This document shows, piece after piece, positions 48,178-57,798 of a DNA stretch of 61,995 nucleotides; the first letter of the stretch is position 1, and every line of letters starts with the position of its first letter. A model generated the notes under the pieces. That model saw nothing but the letters and a program-made list of their open reading frames with translations. It had not been told where the DNA came from and did no database searches. This DNA is from Nitrososphaerota archaeon. Lineage in GTDB: Archaea; Thermoproteota; Nitrososphaeria; Nitrososphaerales; Nitrosopumilaceae. The stretch spans positions 10,885 to 72,879 of the forward strand of contig JAGWFW010000004.1 in NCBI GenBank assembly GCA_028867735.1, given 5' to 3'. The translations under genes were made by a program, and so were the position numbers.

Positions 48178-48276
48178 AAGAGGCGATCCGCCTCTAAATT
48201 AAATCTTAATGATAAATCATCCATTTCTGTTGATGTCGTCTTTGAGAATGTGAAAATTGCTTTGACTGATTTGCTC

Positions 48277-50358
48277 TTATCGCGAGTAGGGCTGGGCAGC
48301 CTGTGAGCCCAAGTTCTGGTTCTGTCTTATGCGCTCTGCTATCAGCCTGTAAAGTGACCTGAACTGGTCCTTTGTCTTGTCAGTCAAAAAGTCTGTTTCG
48401 GTTATGGCTATTTTTTCACAAACGTATCTGCATATTTCTTCCCTGTCGAATTTTTCCCATCCTAGGTGGTGATTTTCTTTCCATATTTCATTTAGGTTGT
48501 CTATTATGCTCTTTTTGCCCTTTGACAAGACTGTTTCTTTGGTTAGTGCCTTGTATCCTTCTTTTCGTAGTTTTACTTCATAAGTCTGGTTTACTGCATA
48601 CAAATAGTCTTCATCCATTATCAAATCCTCCAGGAACTGTTTTGTCTGCCCTCCAAGCTCAAAGAATATCATCTGCACCTTTTTGAACTGGTTTGTTTCA
48701 AGCTGCGCAGCAATTTGCACTGATTCATCTGTATTGTCAAGAAGTACAAACGTGTCATATCCATGATTTCTATAAAATATGGCTAGAGACATGACGGAGT
48801 TTTTGCTATATGCAGGCACTATGTTAAGCGGATTCATGGACAGGTTTGGATCTTTTAGGAACTTGTCAAATGCATTTAGATACATGCTATCGGACATTGT
48901 CTCTACAATAATTACTGGCCTTGAATTGAACCCAATCTGCCTATCGACAATGGATTCTGTTAGCCCTCTTGACAGCCCATACAGTATAGGGATCAATGTT
49001 TGATCATCCGCATTCCAATAATCATAGTAAATGTGACTCAGGTGCTTTCTCTTGTCAAGTTCAACAACCAAGAGATTTCCAGGAGTATAGTCAAATATCA
49101 TAAAAGGAGAGTGAGTAGAGTATAGAACCTGATTAGATCCTGCCAGGCCCTTGAGAAGATCTGATATTCCCCTCTGTTGTGCAGGATGCAAGTTTCTTGC
49201 CGGTTCATCAAGCAACAATATTGTTTCTTTTAGCTCTGCCTTTTGAGTTTCTGCTGCAAAGTTTACTATGAAAGAAAACGTCCACTTGAATCCCTCTGCT
49301 CTTCTGTTTAAAAGACCGGTGTTGGTGACCGTTCCATCCTTGTGGACGTCAGATATCACTACGCTCAAAATGTTTCCCGGGTTCCATCTCAACTCTACGT
49401 GTATTGGATCCCCCTTCCACGCTGGGTTTAGTCTGTCACTTAGTTTTCTACTTGCAGTGTGGAGTAACTTTATGAGTCTTGAGGGGCTATTTTGTGCCTC
49501 TTCAAGCTTCTCTACATCTAGTTCTGCTAGATAAAACAAATTAATCACAGTCTCGGCCTTGTCGAATTCTTCGACGTACTCTAGTCCCCTAGGTCTGATC
49601 CCCTTCTTCTCTCTCAAGAACTCTTCAAGGTCGATGTTTCCAAGTATCTTTTTGTAATCTGAAAAGTAGACAAATCTCGGATGTAGTTTGTCCTCGATAA
49701 AGTTCTCCAGGGCTGATCTCTCATTTGTCCCCACCAGCATGTTGTCAAATATGTAATCCAAGTCCTGATAGACTTTTTTCCAGTCTGATATCACGCGCGC
49801 ATCTTCGGAGGCAAGCAGGTATACGCTGTTGTTAAACTCCGACATCATGTTCATAAAAACGTCTCTTGTTCTTGGCGCCGGAGACTCTAGAAACTTTACA
49901 TCCATGCGTATCATTATGGGATTCGGCATGGAATTGACAAAGTCTTGTATTCTTTCCACAAAGTTTTCCCATGAATTGAGCCTCTTGCTTGCCTCGCCGC
50001 TTATCTTGATCTCGCCAAAATCATACTGGACGCGTGGATTCTTATTGGTCCTGTAAATCTTGATTTTTTTTATATCTTGAAGGTTTGGAAATTTTTCTCT
50101 GATAAGTCCTGTCTCTTTTTCATTTAATTCAAATTCCCCTTCTGCGAGCTTGACTTCTGACTTTAATTCCTCCGTCATTTCATCGCAGAGGTCAAGTTCT
50201 GAAACCTTTTGTTCCTTGTTTAGCAAGGTAAGAGCTTCAAGTATAGTCGTCTTGCCGCTCTCATTTCTTCCAACAAAAGCCGCCAGATCTTCAACTTTGA
50301 TCTCACCGGAATCATGAATGCAACGATAGGCTTTCACTCTAAACTTTCTAAGCCGCAT
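48277..50358 (-). CDS. OLD-family ABC-type ATPase with C-terminal Toprim-like domain
   Basis: VGRNESGKTTILEAL, ILLLDEPARNLHPAQQRGISDLL, LYSTHSPFMI, then VIIVETMSDSMYL...FVLLDNTDES. Confidence 0.85.
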   Translation of the reverse strand: MRLRKFRVKAYRCIHDSGEIKVEDLAAFVGRNESGKTTILEALTLLNKEQKVSELDLCDEMTEELKSEVKLAEGEFELNEKETGLIREKFPNLQDIKKIKIYRTNKNPRVQYDFGEIKISGEASKRLNSWENFVERIQDFVNSMPNPIMIRMDVKFLESPAPRTRDVFMNMMSEFNNSVYLLASEDARVISDWKKVYQDLDYIFDNMLVGTNERSALENFIEDKLHPRFVYFSDYKKILGNIDLEEFLREKKGIRPRGLEYVEEFDKAETVINLFYLAELDVEKLEEAQNSPSRLIKLLHTASRKLSDRLNPAWKGDPIHVELRWNPGNILSVVISDVHKDGTVTNTGLLNRRAEGFKWTFSFIVNFAAETQKAELKETILLLDEPARNLHPAQQRGISDLLKGLAGSNQVLYSTHSPFMIFDYTPGNLLVVELDKRKHLSHIYYDYWNADDQTLIPILYGLSRGLTESIVDRQIGFNSRPVIIVETMSDSMYLNAFDKFLKDPNLSMNPLNIVPAYSKNSVMSLAIFYRNHGYDTFVLLDNTDESVQIAAQLETNQFKKVQMIFFELGGQTKQFLEDLIMDEDYLYAVNQTYEVKLRKEGYKALTKETVLSKGKKSIIDNLNEIWKENHHLGWEKFDREEICRYVCEKIAITETDFLTDKTKDQFRSLYRLIAERIRQNQNLGSQAAQPYSR

Positions 50359-50465
50359 TAGCCGCTATTGTCCCTGTCTATGATTTAACTTATTCGTCAA
50401 AATTGTCATGAGAGTAGTTCTCCGACCAAATAGATATAAGGGAATTCAAGTGGTTAGATTACGAA

Positions 50466-50939
50466 ATGGGTGCAAGGAAAATAGCTTACGTTGTTTTCGT
50501 ACTACCTGTCGTAATTTCGATAATACTTGGAGGATATGTTTTATCAAACGTTTTGGCGCAACCGGACAGACATCTGAACATGTGGCAGTTCAACTTTACA
50601 TCTGCACCTGGCCAGGTAGGCAGTCAGGATATCAGAATAATTAATCTTAACAGTTCGTATCCTGCGGGAGCTCCGTTGAACTTTATCGTAAGGGTAAACA
50701 ACACATCCTTTGACTGCGGAGACCTGTACATGACAATTTACAACATGTCGCCAAAGCATGTAGTAGCCCAGAACGCCTACTTTTCACAATGTTTTGCAAC
50801 TGGCAGTCTTACACTCCCGGTTCATGAGACGTTTTCTCCTGTACTTAATACGACTGGAGATTACCAGATTGTGGCTGACATGAAGGACAAGTCGTACCAG
50901 AACAGCATAAACGTGACTGCCGGATTTAGCGTCAGATAA
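50466..50939 (+). CDS. hypothetical secreted/membrane-anchored protein
   Basis: N-terminal hydrophobic segment, Ig-like beta-rich remainder. Confidence 0.65.
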   Translation: MGARKIAYVVFVLPVVISIILGGYVLSNVLAQPDRHLNMWQFNFTSAPGQVGSQDIRIINLNSSYPAGAPLNFIVRVNNTSFDCGDLYMTIYNMSPKHVVAQNAYFSQCFATGSLTLPVHETFSPVLNTTGDYQIVADMKDKSYQNSINVTAGFSVR

Positions 50940-51017
50940 ACAAAATCATATGTTTATTATATTGCAGCCAACAAAGTATCCTTGAGGAAATAACGTTTAT
51001 TGTTATTGTGATTAGTT

Positions 51018-51638
51018 ATGGCTAAAAAAACAGAAAAACCAACGAAAACTGACGAAAAGAAAGCAAAGAAAGTAGAAGAAAAAAAGGCAAAAAAGTCTGA
51101 AGAAAAGAAAAAGGCAGAAGAAAAGCCGTCCAAGAAAGAAGACAAGAAAACTGCAAAGGCAGACAAAAAGAAGGCTGCCGAATTAAAGAAAAAACAGGCA
51201 GAGCCAACTGATGAGGAACTTGAGGATATTGACGAAAAAGAGATTGAGAACTTTGAGATTGAAGGGCTTGACATGGAAAAACTCAAGACCACGGTACTTG
51301 ACCATGTTGCAAAACGAGGCGACGACGGCATGTTTCAAAGCGAACTGTGGAAGAAACTCAAGCTTTCAAGCAGGGATGGTTCAAGACTTGCCCTAAAACT
51401 TGAAAGACAGCATCTCATCAAAAGAGAAAAAATATTGGAGGACGGAAGGTGGACATACAAACTAAAAATTGCTCATGTTCCTGTCAGCACACAATCAATC
51501 GAGTCTGCTCCATGTCTTATCTGTCCAGTTGAGCAAAAATGTACGCTAGAAGGCGAGGTAAGCCCAAGGACCTGTCCGCTAATAGAACAATGGGTTTTAA
51601 CTGAATTTGCAAACTCAAAAAAGACAAGCAAGAAATGA
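51018..51638 (+). CDS. TFE-beta / RPC34 (hRPC39)-like winged-helix protein with Cys cluster and lysine-rich N-terminal tail
   Basis: APCLICPVEQKCTLEGEVSPRTCPLIEQWV resembles the RPC39 Fe-S motif (CxxCPVxxxCxxxGxxSPxxCxxxxxW); wHTH upstream. Confidence 0.75.
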   Translation: MAKKTEKPTKTDEKKAKKVEEKKAKKSEEKKKAEEKPSKKEDKKTAKADKKKAAELKKKQAEPTDEELEDIDEKEIENFEIEGLDMEKLKTTVLDHVAKRGDDGMFQSELWKKLKLSSRDGSRLALKLERQHLIKREKILEDGRWTYKLKIAHVPVSTQSIESAPCLICPVEQKCTLEGEVSPRTCPLIEQWVLTEFANSKKTSKK

Positions 51639-52231
51639 AACTGTTAGATGCAAGACGAGATTTGTACAGAAGGCTGGCTCACCAAGAAGGATACAGGAGC
51701 AGGGCTGCATACAAACTAAAGGAGTTGAACACGTCTTACAGAATTATAGGTCCTGGATTTTATGTTCTAGATCTTGGATGCTCTCCAGGCGGATGGACTC
51801 AAGTGGCACTTGAACTGGCCGGAAACAGGGGAAAAGTAATGGGAGTAGACAAATCATTTGTAGAGGAGATTCCAAATGCGAACATTTTGAGAGGAGACAT
51901 TGAAGACGAATCAATCGTGGAACCCATCTTTGATTACTTTGGCACAAAGGTAAATGCCGTAATATGTGACCTGTCTCCGCATATAACTGGCACTTGGTCT
52001 GTAGATCACGGCAGGCAGATCTCATTGAATTATTCTGCAAGCAAAATAATGGACCATGTCCTTGCGCGAAAAGGCAACGCACTGTTCAAGGTCTTTGACG
52101 GCGAGTATTCAAATGAGTTTAGGGACTATCTGAAGAAAAAATTTGCCAAGGTACAGCTAAAAAAGCCCAAGGCAAGCAGGAAAACAAGCAGCGAACTTTA
52201 TCACATCTGCCTTGGGTATCTGGGGAACTAG
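51635..52231 (+). CDS. rlmE: RlmE/FtsJ-family rRNA 2'-O-methyltransferase
   Basis: YRSRAAYKLKELN, VLDLGCSPGGWTQVAL, VICDLSPHITGTWSVDH. Confidence 0.95.
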   Translation: MKLLDARRDLYRRLAHQEGYRSRAAYKLKELNTSYRIIGPGFYVLDLGCSPGGWTQVALELAGNRGKVMGVDKSFVEEIPNANILRGDIEDESIVEPIFDYFGTKVNAVICDLSPHITGTWSVDHGRQISLNYSASKIMDHVLARKGNALFKVFDGEYSNEFRDYLKKKFAKVQLKKPKASRKTSSELYHICLGYLGN

Positions 52232-53358
52232 ATTATGGATAATATCGAATCTACCGGCGCATCTGTTTTAAAGGCTGCAGGATTGAGGCTTGTTGCGCTT
52301 GCTCTAAACCCTGCTTTCTGAATCTTTTCTACTGTCTTTGCAAGCGATATCGGCGCAGAGCGCTTCATGTGGGCCAGCTCGTCAATCGTAAAATATGTTG
52401 GAGGCATGCCTATCTCGTCTCTGCATTTTTCCAGAATTTTTTTGCATGACTTGTCGACCTCTAGGCGTTCTTCTTTTAGAATCATTTCATCCATGAAATC
52501 TTTATCGTAGAGACTGCCAACCCAGAGAGGGCCTGCAATCTCCGCCTTTGACTTGCACTTGTCGCATTCATACTTGGTCTCTTTTGTGGCATGCCTGTTT
52601 CCACAGTTTTTGCAGTTTAGGATGTAACCCATGTCATCCTCGTCTCCATTTCTGACAAGAATTCTGACATAAGTCTTGTAGTAATGCATGTTGTTTTGCA
52701 CAAACAATGGCTCAATCTTTACGTCCAGCCTCCCGGCTACCTGACTTGTGCACCCAAGAATCAGTCTTAGTGCTATCTCGTTGCCATATTCGGCCCTGAC
52801 TGGAACCCCATGGTATTTTCTCTTACAGGCTGCAGGAAACAATCCGTGCAACACTGTAAGGTCTGTAGCAGTGACAGAAAGAAGGCCTCCATGAAAAGTA
52901 GCCCTTATGGCACAATCAAGATACCTTGAGGGAGACCCGAAGGGATCAACATCGACGATTGCCCCTCTCTGATCTCGTCTAGAGTGCAAACTAAGAAACC
53001 GGCACGCCTCGTTTTCAGAGAAGACGCATTTTGTGACGTTGTTTAATTTTGAAATGTTTTCTGCAATCTCAAGAGCTTTCGGGTTTACATCATTTACAAA
53101 AACCTGTTCTATCTCGCCCAGTTCGTTTGCAACCCTGATGCTTCTTGCACCAATGCCTGAAAGCGAATCAAGAAATGTTTTTGGACCCTTGAAGTTTTTC
53201 AGAAAAGCCGCATATGCTATTATTGAAAAATCCCTGCTTATCTTTGCTCTGGGGTTGAAAAAGGCCGGCTCCTTGGGAGGGACTTTGTCCACCAGAGATT
53301 CTCTGGGTACTAGCAGTTTTGTACTTCCTTCTGTTATCTCAACAAGTTCTGATTCCAA
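52228..53358 (-). CDS. trm1: tRNA (guanine(26)-N(2))-dimethyltransferase Trm1
   Basis: FFNPRAKISRDFSI, DSLSGIGARSIRVANE, VDVDPFGSPSRYLDCAI, LSVTATDLTVLHG. Confidence 0.96.
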   Translation of the reverse strand: MESELVEITEGSTKLLVPRESLVDKVPPKEPAFFNPRAKISRDFSIIAYAAFLKNFKGPKTFLDSLSGIGARSIRVANELGEIEQVFVNDVNPKALEIAENISKLNNVTKCVFSENEACRFLSLHSRRDQRGAIVDVDPFGSPSRYLDCAIRATFHGGLLSVTATDLTVLHGLFPAACKRKYHGVPVRAEYGNEIALRLILGCTSQVAGRLDVKIEPLFVQNNMHYYKTYVRILVRNGDEDDMGYILNCKNCGNRHATKETKYECDKCKSKAEIAGPLWVGSLYDKDFMDEMILKEERLEVDKSCKKILEKCRDEIGMPPTYFTIDELAHMKRSAPISLAKTVEKIQKAGFRASATSLNPAAFKTDAPVDSILSII

Positions 53359-53411
53359 CTGGATTCTGTAATCTAAAATGATTTAATACATCTAGCGCAA
53401 GAACAACTCAA

Positions 53412-54032
53412 ATGCTAGTCTGTGGAGTTGATGATGCTGGAAGAGGCTCGGCCATTGGCCCACTTGTCATAGCAGGAATAAGAATCGAGCGAAAGAAAAT
53501 AAAACAACTGTCCGAGATTGGTGTCAAAGATTCAAAGCAGCTCACTCCGCGTGCAAGGGAGAACCTGTACAAGAAAATACTTGGTCTAGTAGACGATTAC
53601 TATGTGGCAAGGATACCTCCGCACGTGATAGACAAGAGCGTACAAAAAAACCAGCTGAACCATCTGGAAGGAAAATACATGGCCAAAGTGATTGCCAAAC
53701 TAAGGCCTGATTCTGCCTATGTTGACTCGTGTGATGTGAATCCAAACAGGTTTGGCCTGTACATATCAAAACTCTCTAAAATAGACAAGATACATTCAAG
53801 CCATCATGCTGACAGGCGTTTTCCCGTCGTTTCTGCAGCATCCATAATTGCCAAGGTAAGCAGGGACAGGGCAATTGAGAGAATACGAAAGGATTTTGAG
53901 GTTGGAAGCGGATATCCGTCGGATCCAAAGACAATGCGTTTCATACGGGAATACATTGCCTCAAATGGAATGCCGCCAAAATTTGTAAGAAAAAGCTGGA
54001 AGCCTGTGAAAGCAATGCTTGGCTCTGACTAA
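53412..54032 (+). CDS. rnhB: ribonuclease HII
   Basis: VCGVDDAGRGSAIGPLVIAG, DSKQLTPRARENLY, PVVSAASIIAKVSRDRAI, GSGYPSDPKT. Confidence 0.96.
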   Translation: MLVCGVDDAGRGSAIGPLVIAGIRIERKKIKQLSEIGVKDSKQLTPRARENLYKKILGLVDDYYVARIPPHVIDKSVQKNQLNHLEGKYMAKVIAKLRPDSAYVDSCDVNPNRFGLYISKLSKIDKIHSSHHADRRFPVVSAASIIAKVSRDRAIERIRKDFEVGSGYPSDPKTMRFIREYIASNGMPPKFVRKSWKPVKAMLGSD

Positions 54033-54733
54033 CCCTTGTATCTTGCAATGAGCATGCTGTGGTCCTTTTCATATGGGGCCAAGTTGAGCTCTTGGATTAT
54101 CTCAAAACCATTTTGCAGCTTTTTGGATTCCATGCGGGTTATCTCTGAAGGATCTTTTGTAACATCGATGCTTCGCGTCTTTATCACAAGTACCAAGTAG
54201 CCATCTTTTTTCAGATATGTTTTGCAGTTCAATATGGCAATCTCTGTCTGATCAGGCTGTGCAATGTCTACATACACAACATCGATGGTACCATAAACTG
54301 CAAAGTACTCCTTGGGATTTCTTGCATCCTGAAGGATGGGGATAATGTTTGATCTATGTGATGCTACCCTGTCAAGAAATTCTCGTGCAACTCGGCTTGT
54401 GTGCTCTACGCAAAACACGATTCCGTTTGGACCTACGATGTCTGAGACATGGCTTGCAGTTGTCCCGGTGGAGACCCCCAGATAGAGAACTCGCGACTTT
54501 CTGACTATTGGGAGTATCTGCAGGTCATTCATTATGGCTGCGCCAAGCTTGCTCCTGAAAGGATCCCATGCCCTGAACTCTTCGTCACTGATTTTCACTA
54601 GTTTTTCTTTGTAAACCTGATTTCCTGGCACGAGATTTAGAGTAGCGAGCCTCTTTTCTCCTTCTACTTTGACCCAGAAAATGTTACCTTCTTCGTTTTC
54701 CAAATTTCCTTCGTTTTGACTTTTGCCAGTCAT
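54029..54733 (-). CDS. flpA: fibrillarin-like rRNA/tRNA 2'-O-methyltransferase
   Basis: AAIMNDLQILPIVRKSRVLYLGVSTGTTASHVSDIVG; internal ATG chosen, ~50-nt overlap with nop5. Confidence 0.95.
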   Translation of the reverse strand: MTGKSQNEGNLENEEGNIFWVKVEGEKRLATLNLVPGNQVYKEKLVKISDEEFRAWDPFRSKLGAAIMNDLQILPIVRKSRVLYLGVSTGTTASHVSDIVGPNGIVFCVEHTSRVAREFLDRVASHRSNIIPILQDARNPKEYFAVYGTIDVVYVDIAQPDQTEIAILNCKTYLKKDGYLVLVIKTRSIDVTKDPSEITRMESKKLQNGFEIIQELNLAPYEKDHSMLIARYKG

Positions 54734-55964
54734 TCTTTTTGTCTCTTTGTCTGCCAAAACCGCCACCGCCGCCGTGTCTTCTATCCCTTTGCTCGAATGG
54801 TCTGCGTTGCTGTACTTGTGTAGGCGGCCTCTCAGGTGGTTCCTTGTACTTTTCTCCAATCTCGTTAATTCTTACGTTTAGTTTCTCAAAGAGAGTGTCA
54901 TTTCTTCCTCCTCCAAAAACATCTACTCTTGCGGCAAGAGCTGCCTTTGCGGCAATCGCTCTTGCAATCTTGCCCCGCTGCCATCTGGGGGCTGCGTGGA
55001 CCAGAGTATGCTGGAATAGCAATCCGTGTTTTGGAGGCTGTGCGCCTGTCTTTAGGGAACGGAAGAGTGCCTTTTCTGCTCCCAGCACCTGTATTGTACT
55101 TGCAGGCATGGTTGCCAGTCTTTTCATGCTTCCTGCTCTACCAAGTATTCTTGCTCCAACCGAGGTTCCCAAAATTCCGGAAAGGTTTGGGGCAATTGTT
55201 TTCATCTGCTCTTCTATGTGCCTTTCCAGCGTAGATCTCAGTTCAAATAGTTCAAGGATTTGCTTTGCAAGGACTTGGACTATGGCAAGGTTCTCGTTAG
55301 AAATCTGCCCTCCCCTGCTTTTTTCCTGCAAAAGGGAGAGCATCTCTACCTTCTCCTCGGGAAATCCTGCATCGCTGTACGCCTTTTGGTTGAGGTTGTC
55401 TCTGCGTCCGGCAATAACTATCTTGGAATATCCAACGATTGTATCAATTAGGTTGTCAAGCTCTGGAAAGTGAAGACCATACCACTCCCTGAGCCTTGAG
55501 CTTAGAAGATTGATTATCTTGTCAGTCTCGTCTAGTGCATTTATGGCCTGTATGATGTGAAGATCTGGACTCTCGGAAATCTCTGTAACCTTTGAGGATG
55601 ACAACTGCATTGCAAACTCTCGCAGTTTTCCTCTTGCATCATGTTCGTCTGTTGCAAAGCCCGAGTCTACAAGAACTCTAAGCTTGGAAGACTGGATGGT
55701 CTCCATCTTTTTTTCCTCCATGAGTTCGACATCAATTGATCTTTTCTTTAGGATCTTGAGCAGTCCTGTATCGTTGACAGACACTACTGTGCCTGTCTTG
55801 ACGAGAAATTGTTCAAGCTCGTTTATGTCTGACATTTCTTTTTTTAACTCAATGTACTCCTTTGCAGGATTTCTAAATGGAATTGATTTTACACATTTGT
55901 TATTGTCAAAAATTGCGATACCTAGCTCTGTTAGAATCACAGAATGCATACAAAGCATTTTCAT
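54684..55964 (-). CDS. C/D box RNP core protein Nop5 (Nop56/58-like)
   Basis: GILGTSVGARILGRAGSMKRLATMPASTIQVLGAEKALFRSLKTGAQPPKHGLLFQHTLVHAAP; basic/glycine-rich C-terminal tail. Confidence 0.96.
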   Translation of the reverse strand: MKMLCMHSVILTELGIAIFDNNKCVKSIPFRNPAKEYIELKKEMSDINELEQFLVKTGTVVSVNDTGLLKILKKRSIDVELMEEKKMETIQSSKLRVLVDSGFATDEHDARGKLREFAMQLSSSKVTEISESPDLHIIQAINALDETDKIINLLSSRLREWYGLHFPELDNLIDTIVGYSKIVIAGRRDNLNQKAYSDAGFPEEKVEMLSLLQEKSRGGQISNENLAIVQVLAKQILELFELRSTLERHIEEQMKTIAPNLSGILGTSVGARILGRAGSMKRLATMPASTIQVLGAEKALFRSLKTGAQPPKHGLLFQHTLVHAAPRWQRGKIARAIAAKAALAARVDVFGGGRNDTLFEKLNVRINEIGEKYKEPPERPPTQVQQRRPFEQRDRRHGGGGGFGRQRDKKNDWQKSKRRKFGKRRR

Positions 55965-56037
55965 GTCTTACTAAAAAAGGTAACAGTGGCAAACCTCACA
56001 TCAACTGTTATAAGCGAACCATTTTTTATAATTAGAA

Positions 56038-56946
56038 GTGAATCCCGACATCTCTACAAATGTGGGGCCAATCTCACTTGAACGACCCACAATGCTTGCC
56101 TCAGGCATTCTTGGAATCTCGCTTGAAGTTTTTGCTCGCTTATATAAGGAAGGCGCGGGGGCGCTTGTAACCAAGTCTTTGAGCAAAGAACCCTGGGAGG
56201 GATATCCAAATCCAACTGTAATTGGAGTAAAGAGCGGATACCTCAACGCAGTGGGACTCTCAAATCCGGGTGCTGCCTATTTTGCAAAGATGATCTCGTC
56301 TAACAATGCAATACCAATAGTTGTCAGCTTGGTTGGTTCTGTTCCGGAAGATTTTACATTTATGATAAAACAATTTGAGAACGTCAAAGTTCTAGCTTAC
56401 GAATTAAACTTGTCGTGTCCCCATGTGGAAAAAGTGGGGCTTGAAGTCGGAGACGATCCTGAACTTGTGATAAAAATAGTCAGAGAGGTGAAAAAAGCGT
56501 CCGCGGTTCCCGTGATGGCAAAAGTCGGTCTTGGCTCGTCAGACTATCTCAAAACAGTCCAGGCATCATGCGACGCGGGAATCGACGCAATAACTGCAAT
56601 TAACACAGTTAGGGCAATGGCAATTGATGTAGAGACCACACGTCCCGCACTGAGCCACAAGATAGGAGGGCTGTCCGGGACTCCGATAAAGCCAATTGCA
56701 GTACGGTGCGTTTACGAGATATCTTCAAAGTTTGACATCCCAATAATTGGCTGTGGGGGGGTGTCAAGCTGGGATGATGCAGTCGAGTTTATCCTTGCAG
56801 GTGCAAGCGCAGTCCAGGTTGGCAGTGCAGTTGCGGACAAGTGGACCGGGGTGTTCTCGGAAATAAACGGAGGAATATCAAGATACATGGAAAGGAAAGG
56901 TTTTCAGAAAATTGGTGATATGGTTGGAATTGCAAAGAAATCCTAA
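56038..56946 (+). CDS. pyrD: dihydroorotate dehydrogenase (catalytic subunit)
   Basis: RPTMLASGILGIS, LNLSCPHVE, GGLSGTPIKPIAVRCVYEI, IIGCGGVSSWDDAVEFILAGASAVQVGSA; GTG start. Confidence 0.95.
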   Translation: MNPDISTNVGPISLERPTMLASGILGISLEVFARLYKEGAGALVTKSLSKEPWEGYPNPTVIGVKSGYLNAVGLSNPGAAYFAKMISSNNAIPIVVSLVGSVPEDFTFMIKQFENVKVLAYELNLSCPHVEKVGLEVGDDPELVIKIVREVKKASAVPVMAKVGLGSSDYLKTVQASCDAGIDAITAINTVRAMAIDVETTRPALSHKIGGLSGTPIKPIAVRCVYEISSKFDIPIIGCGGVSSWDDAVEFILAGASAVQVGSAVADKWTGVFSEINGGISRYMERKGFQKIGDMVGIAKKS

Positions 56947-57742
56947 TTCAATCAAAGTTGTGACAGTTGAAAAAGTAATTGACGAGACCCCGACCGTGCG
57001 CACGCTTGTATTTTCAGACGAATCTCTAGCCAGAGTGCTTCCAGGACAGTTTGCAATGGTCTGGATTCCGGGGACAAACGAGCTTCCCATGAGTGTTATG
57101 GTAACTCTGGAAAAAGGAAAGGCGGCCTTTACTGTAAGAAAACATGGTCCGTCCTCTACTGCGCTCTACTCTGTAAAGGCAGGCGACCAAATTGGGGTGA
57201 GAGGTCCTTATGGGAACTCTTTTACAATAAAACAGGGAAAACTGTTGCTTGTTGGTGGAGGGACAGGGCTTGTCCCGCTTGTAAGGCTTGCAACATTTTT
57301 GGCAAAGACTGATGATGTTACGATAATAATTGGGGCCAGGACAAAAGAGGAGGTCTTTTTTGAGGATCTTGCAAACAAACTTTTGGAGAACAACAGGCAC
57401 AGGGTTTTGATAGTGACCGAAGACGGAACACACGGCGAGTCAGGTCTTGTGACTGATGCAATGGAGAGATTGCTTGAGGAAACTAGGTTTGATGCAGTAT
57501 ACACATGCGGTCCTGAGAAAATGATGCACAGGGTAGTGCAGCTTGCTTTTGAAAAAAAAATCTACGTGCAGGCAAGTGTTGAAAGAATGATGAAGTGCGG
57601 GATGGGTCTGTGCGGAAGCTGCTGTTTTGGTGAAGTATTGGCATGCAAGGATGGCACGGTGTTTGACGGTCAGTATCTTATGACAAACAAGGAATTTGGA
57701 CACACTCACAGAAGCAAATCGGGCATTCTTGAGAACTATTAG
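56912..57742 (+). CDS. pyrK: dihydroorotate dehydrogenase electron-transfer subunit
   Basis: LPMSVM, GVRGPYGNSF, LLVGGGTGLVPLVRL, YTCGPEKMM, CGMGLCGSCCFGEVLACKDGTVF; overlaps pyrD. Confidence 0.92.
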   Translation: MVIWLELQRNPNSIKVVTVEKVIDETPTVRTLVFSDESLARVLPGQFAMVWIPGTNELPMSVMVTLEKGKAAFTVRKHGPSSTALYSVKAGDQIGVRGPYGNSFTIKQGKLLLVGGGTGLVPLVRLATFLAKTDDVTIIIGARTKEEVFFEDLANKLLENNRHRVLIVTEDGTHGESGLVTDAMERLLEETRFDAVYTCGPEKMMHRVVQLAFEKKIYVQASVERMMKCGMGLCGSCCFGEVLACKDGTVFDGQYLMTNKEFGHTHRSKSGILENY

Positions 57743-57798
57743 ACTAGTGTAAATACGGGAAACCTTAAAATGCTATAGGAATTCATTCAGATTGAAAA

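Noticed and set aside
51022-51331. Two minus-strand ORFs (50957-51331, 51022-51207) rich in Ser/Phe/Leu
   Set aside because: Antisense shadow of the lysine-rich tail of the TFE-beta-like gene.
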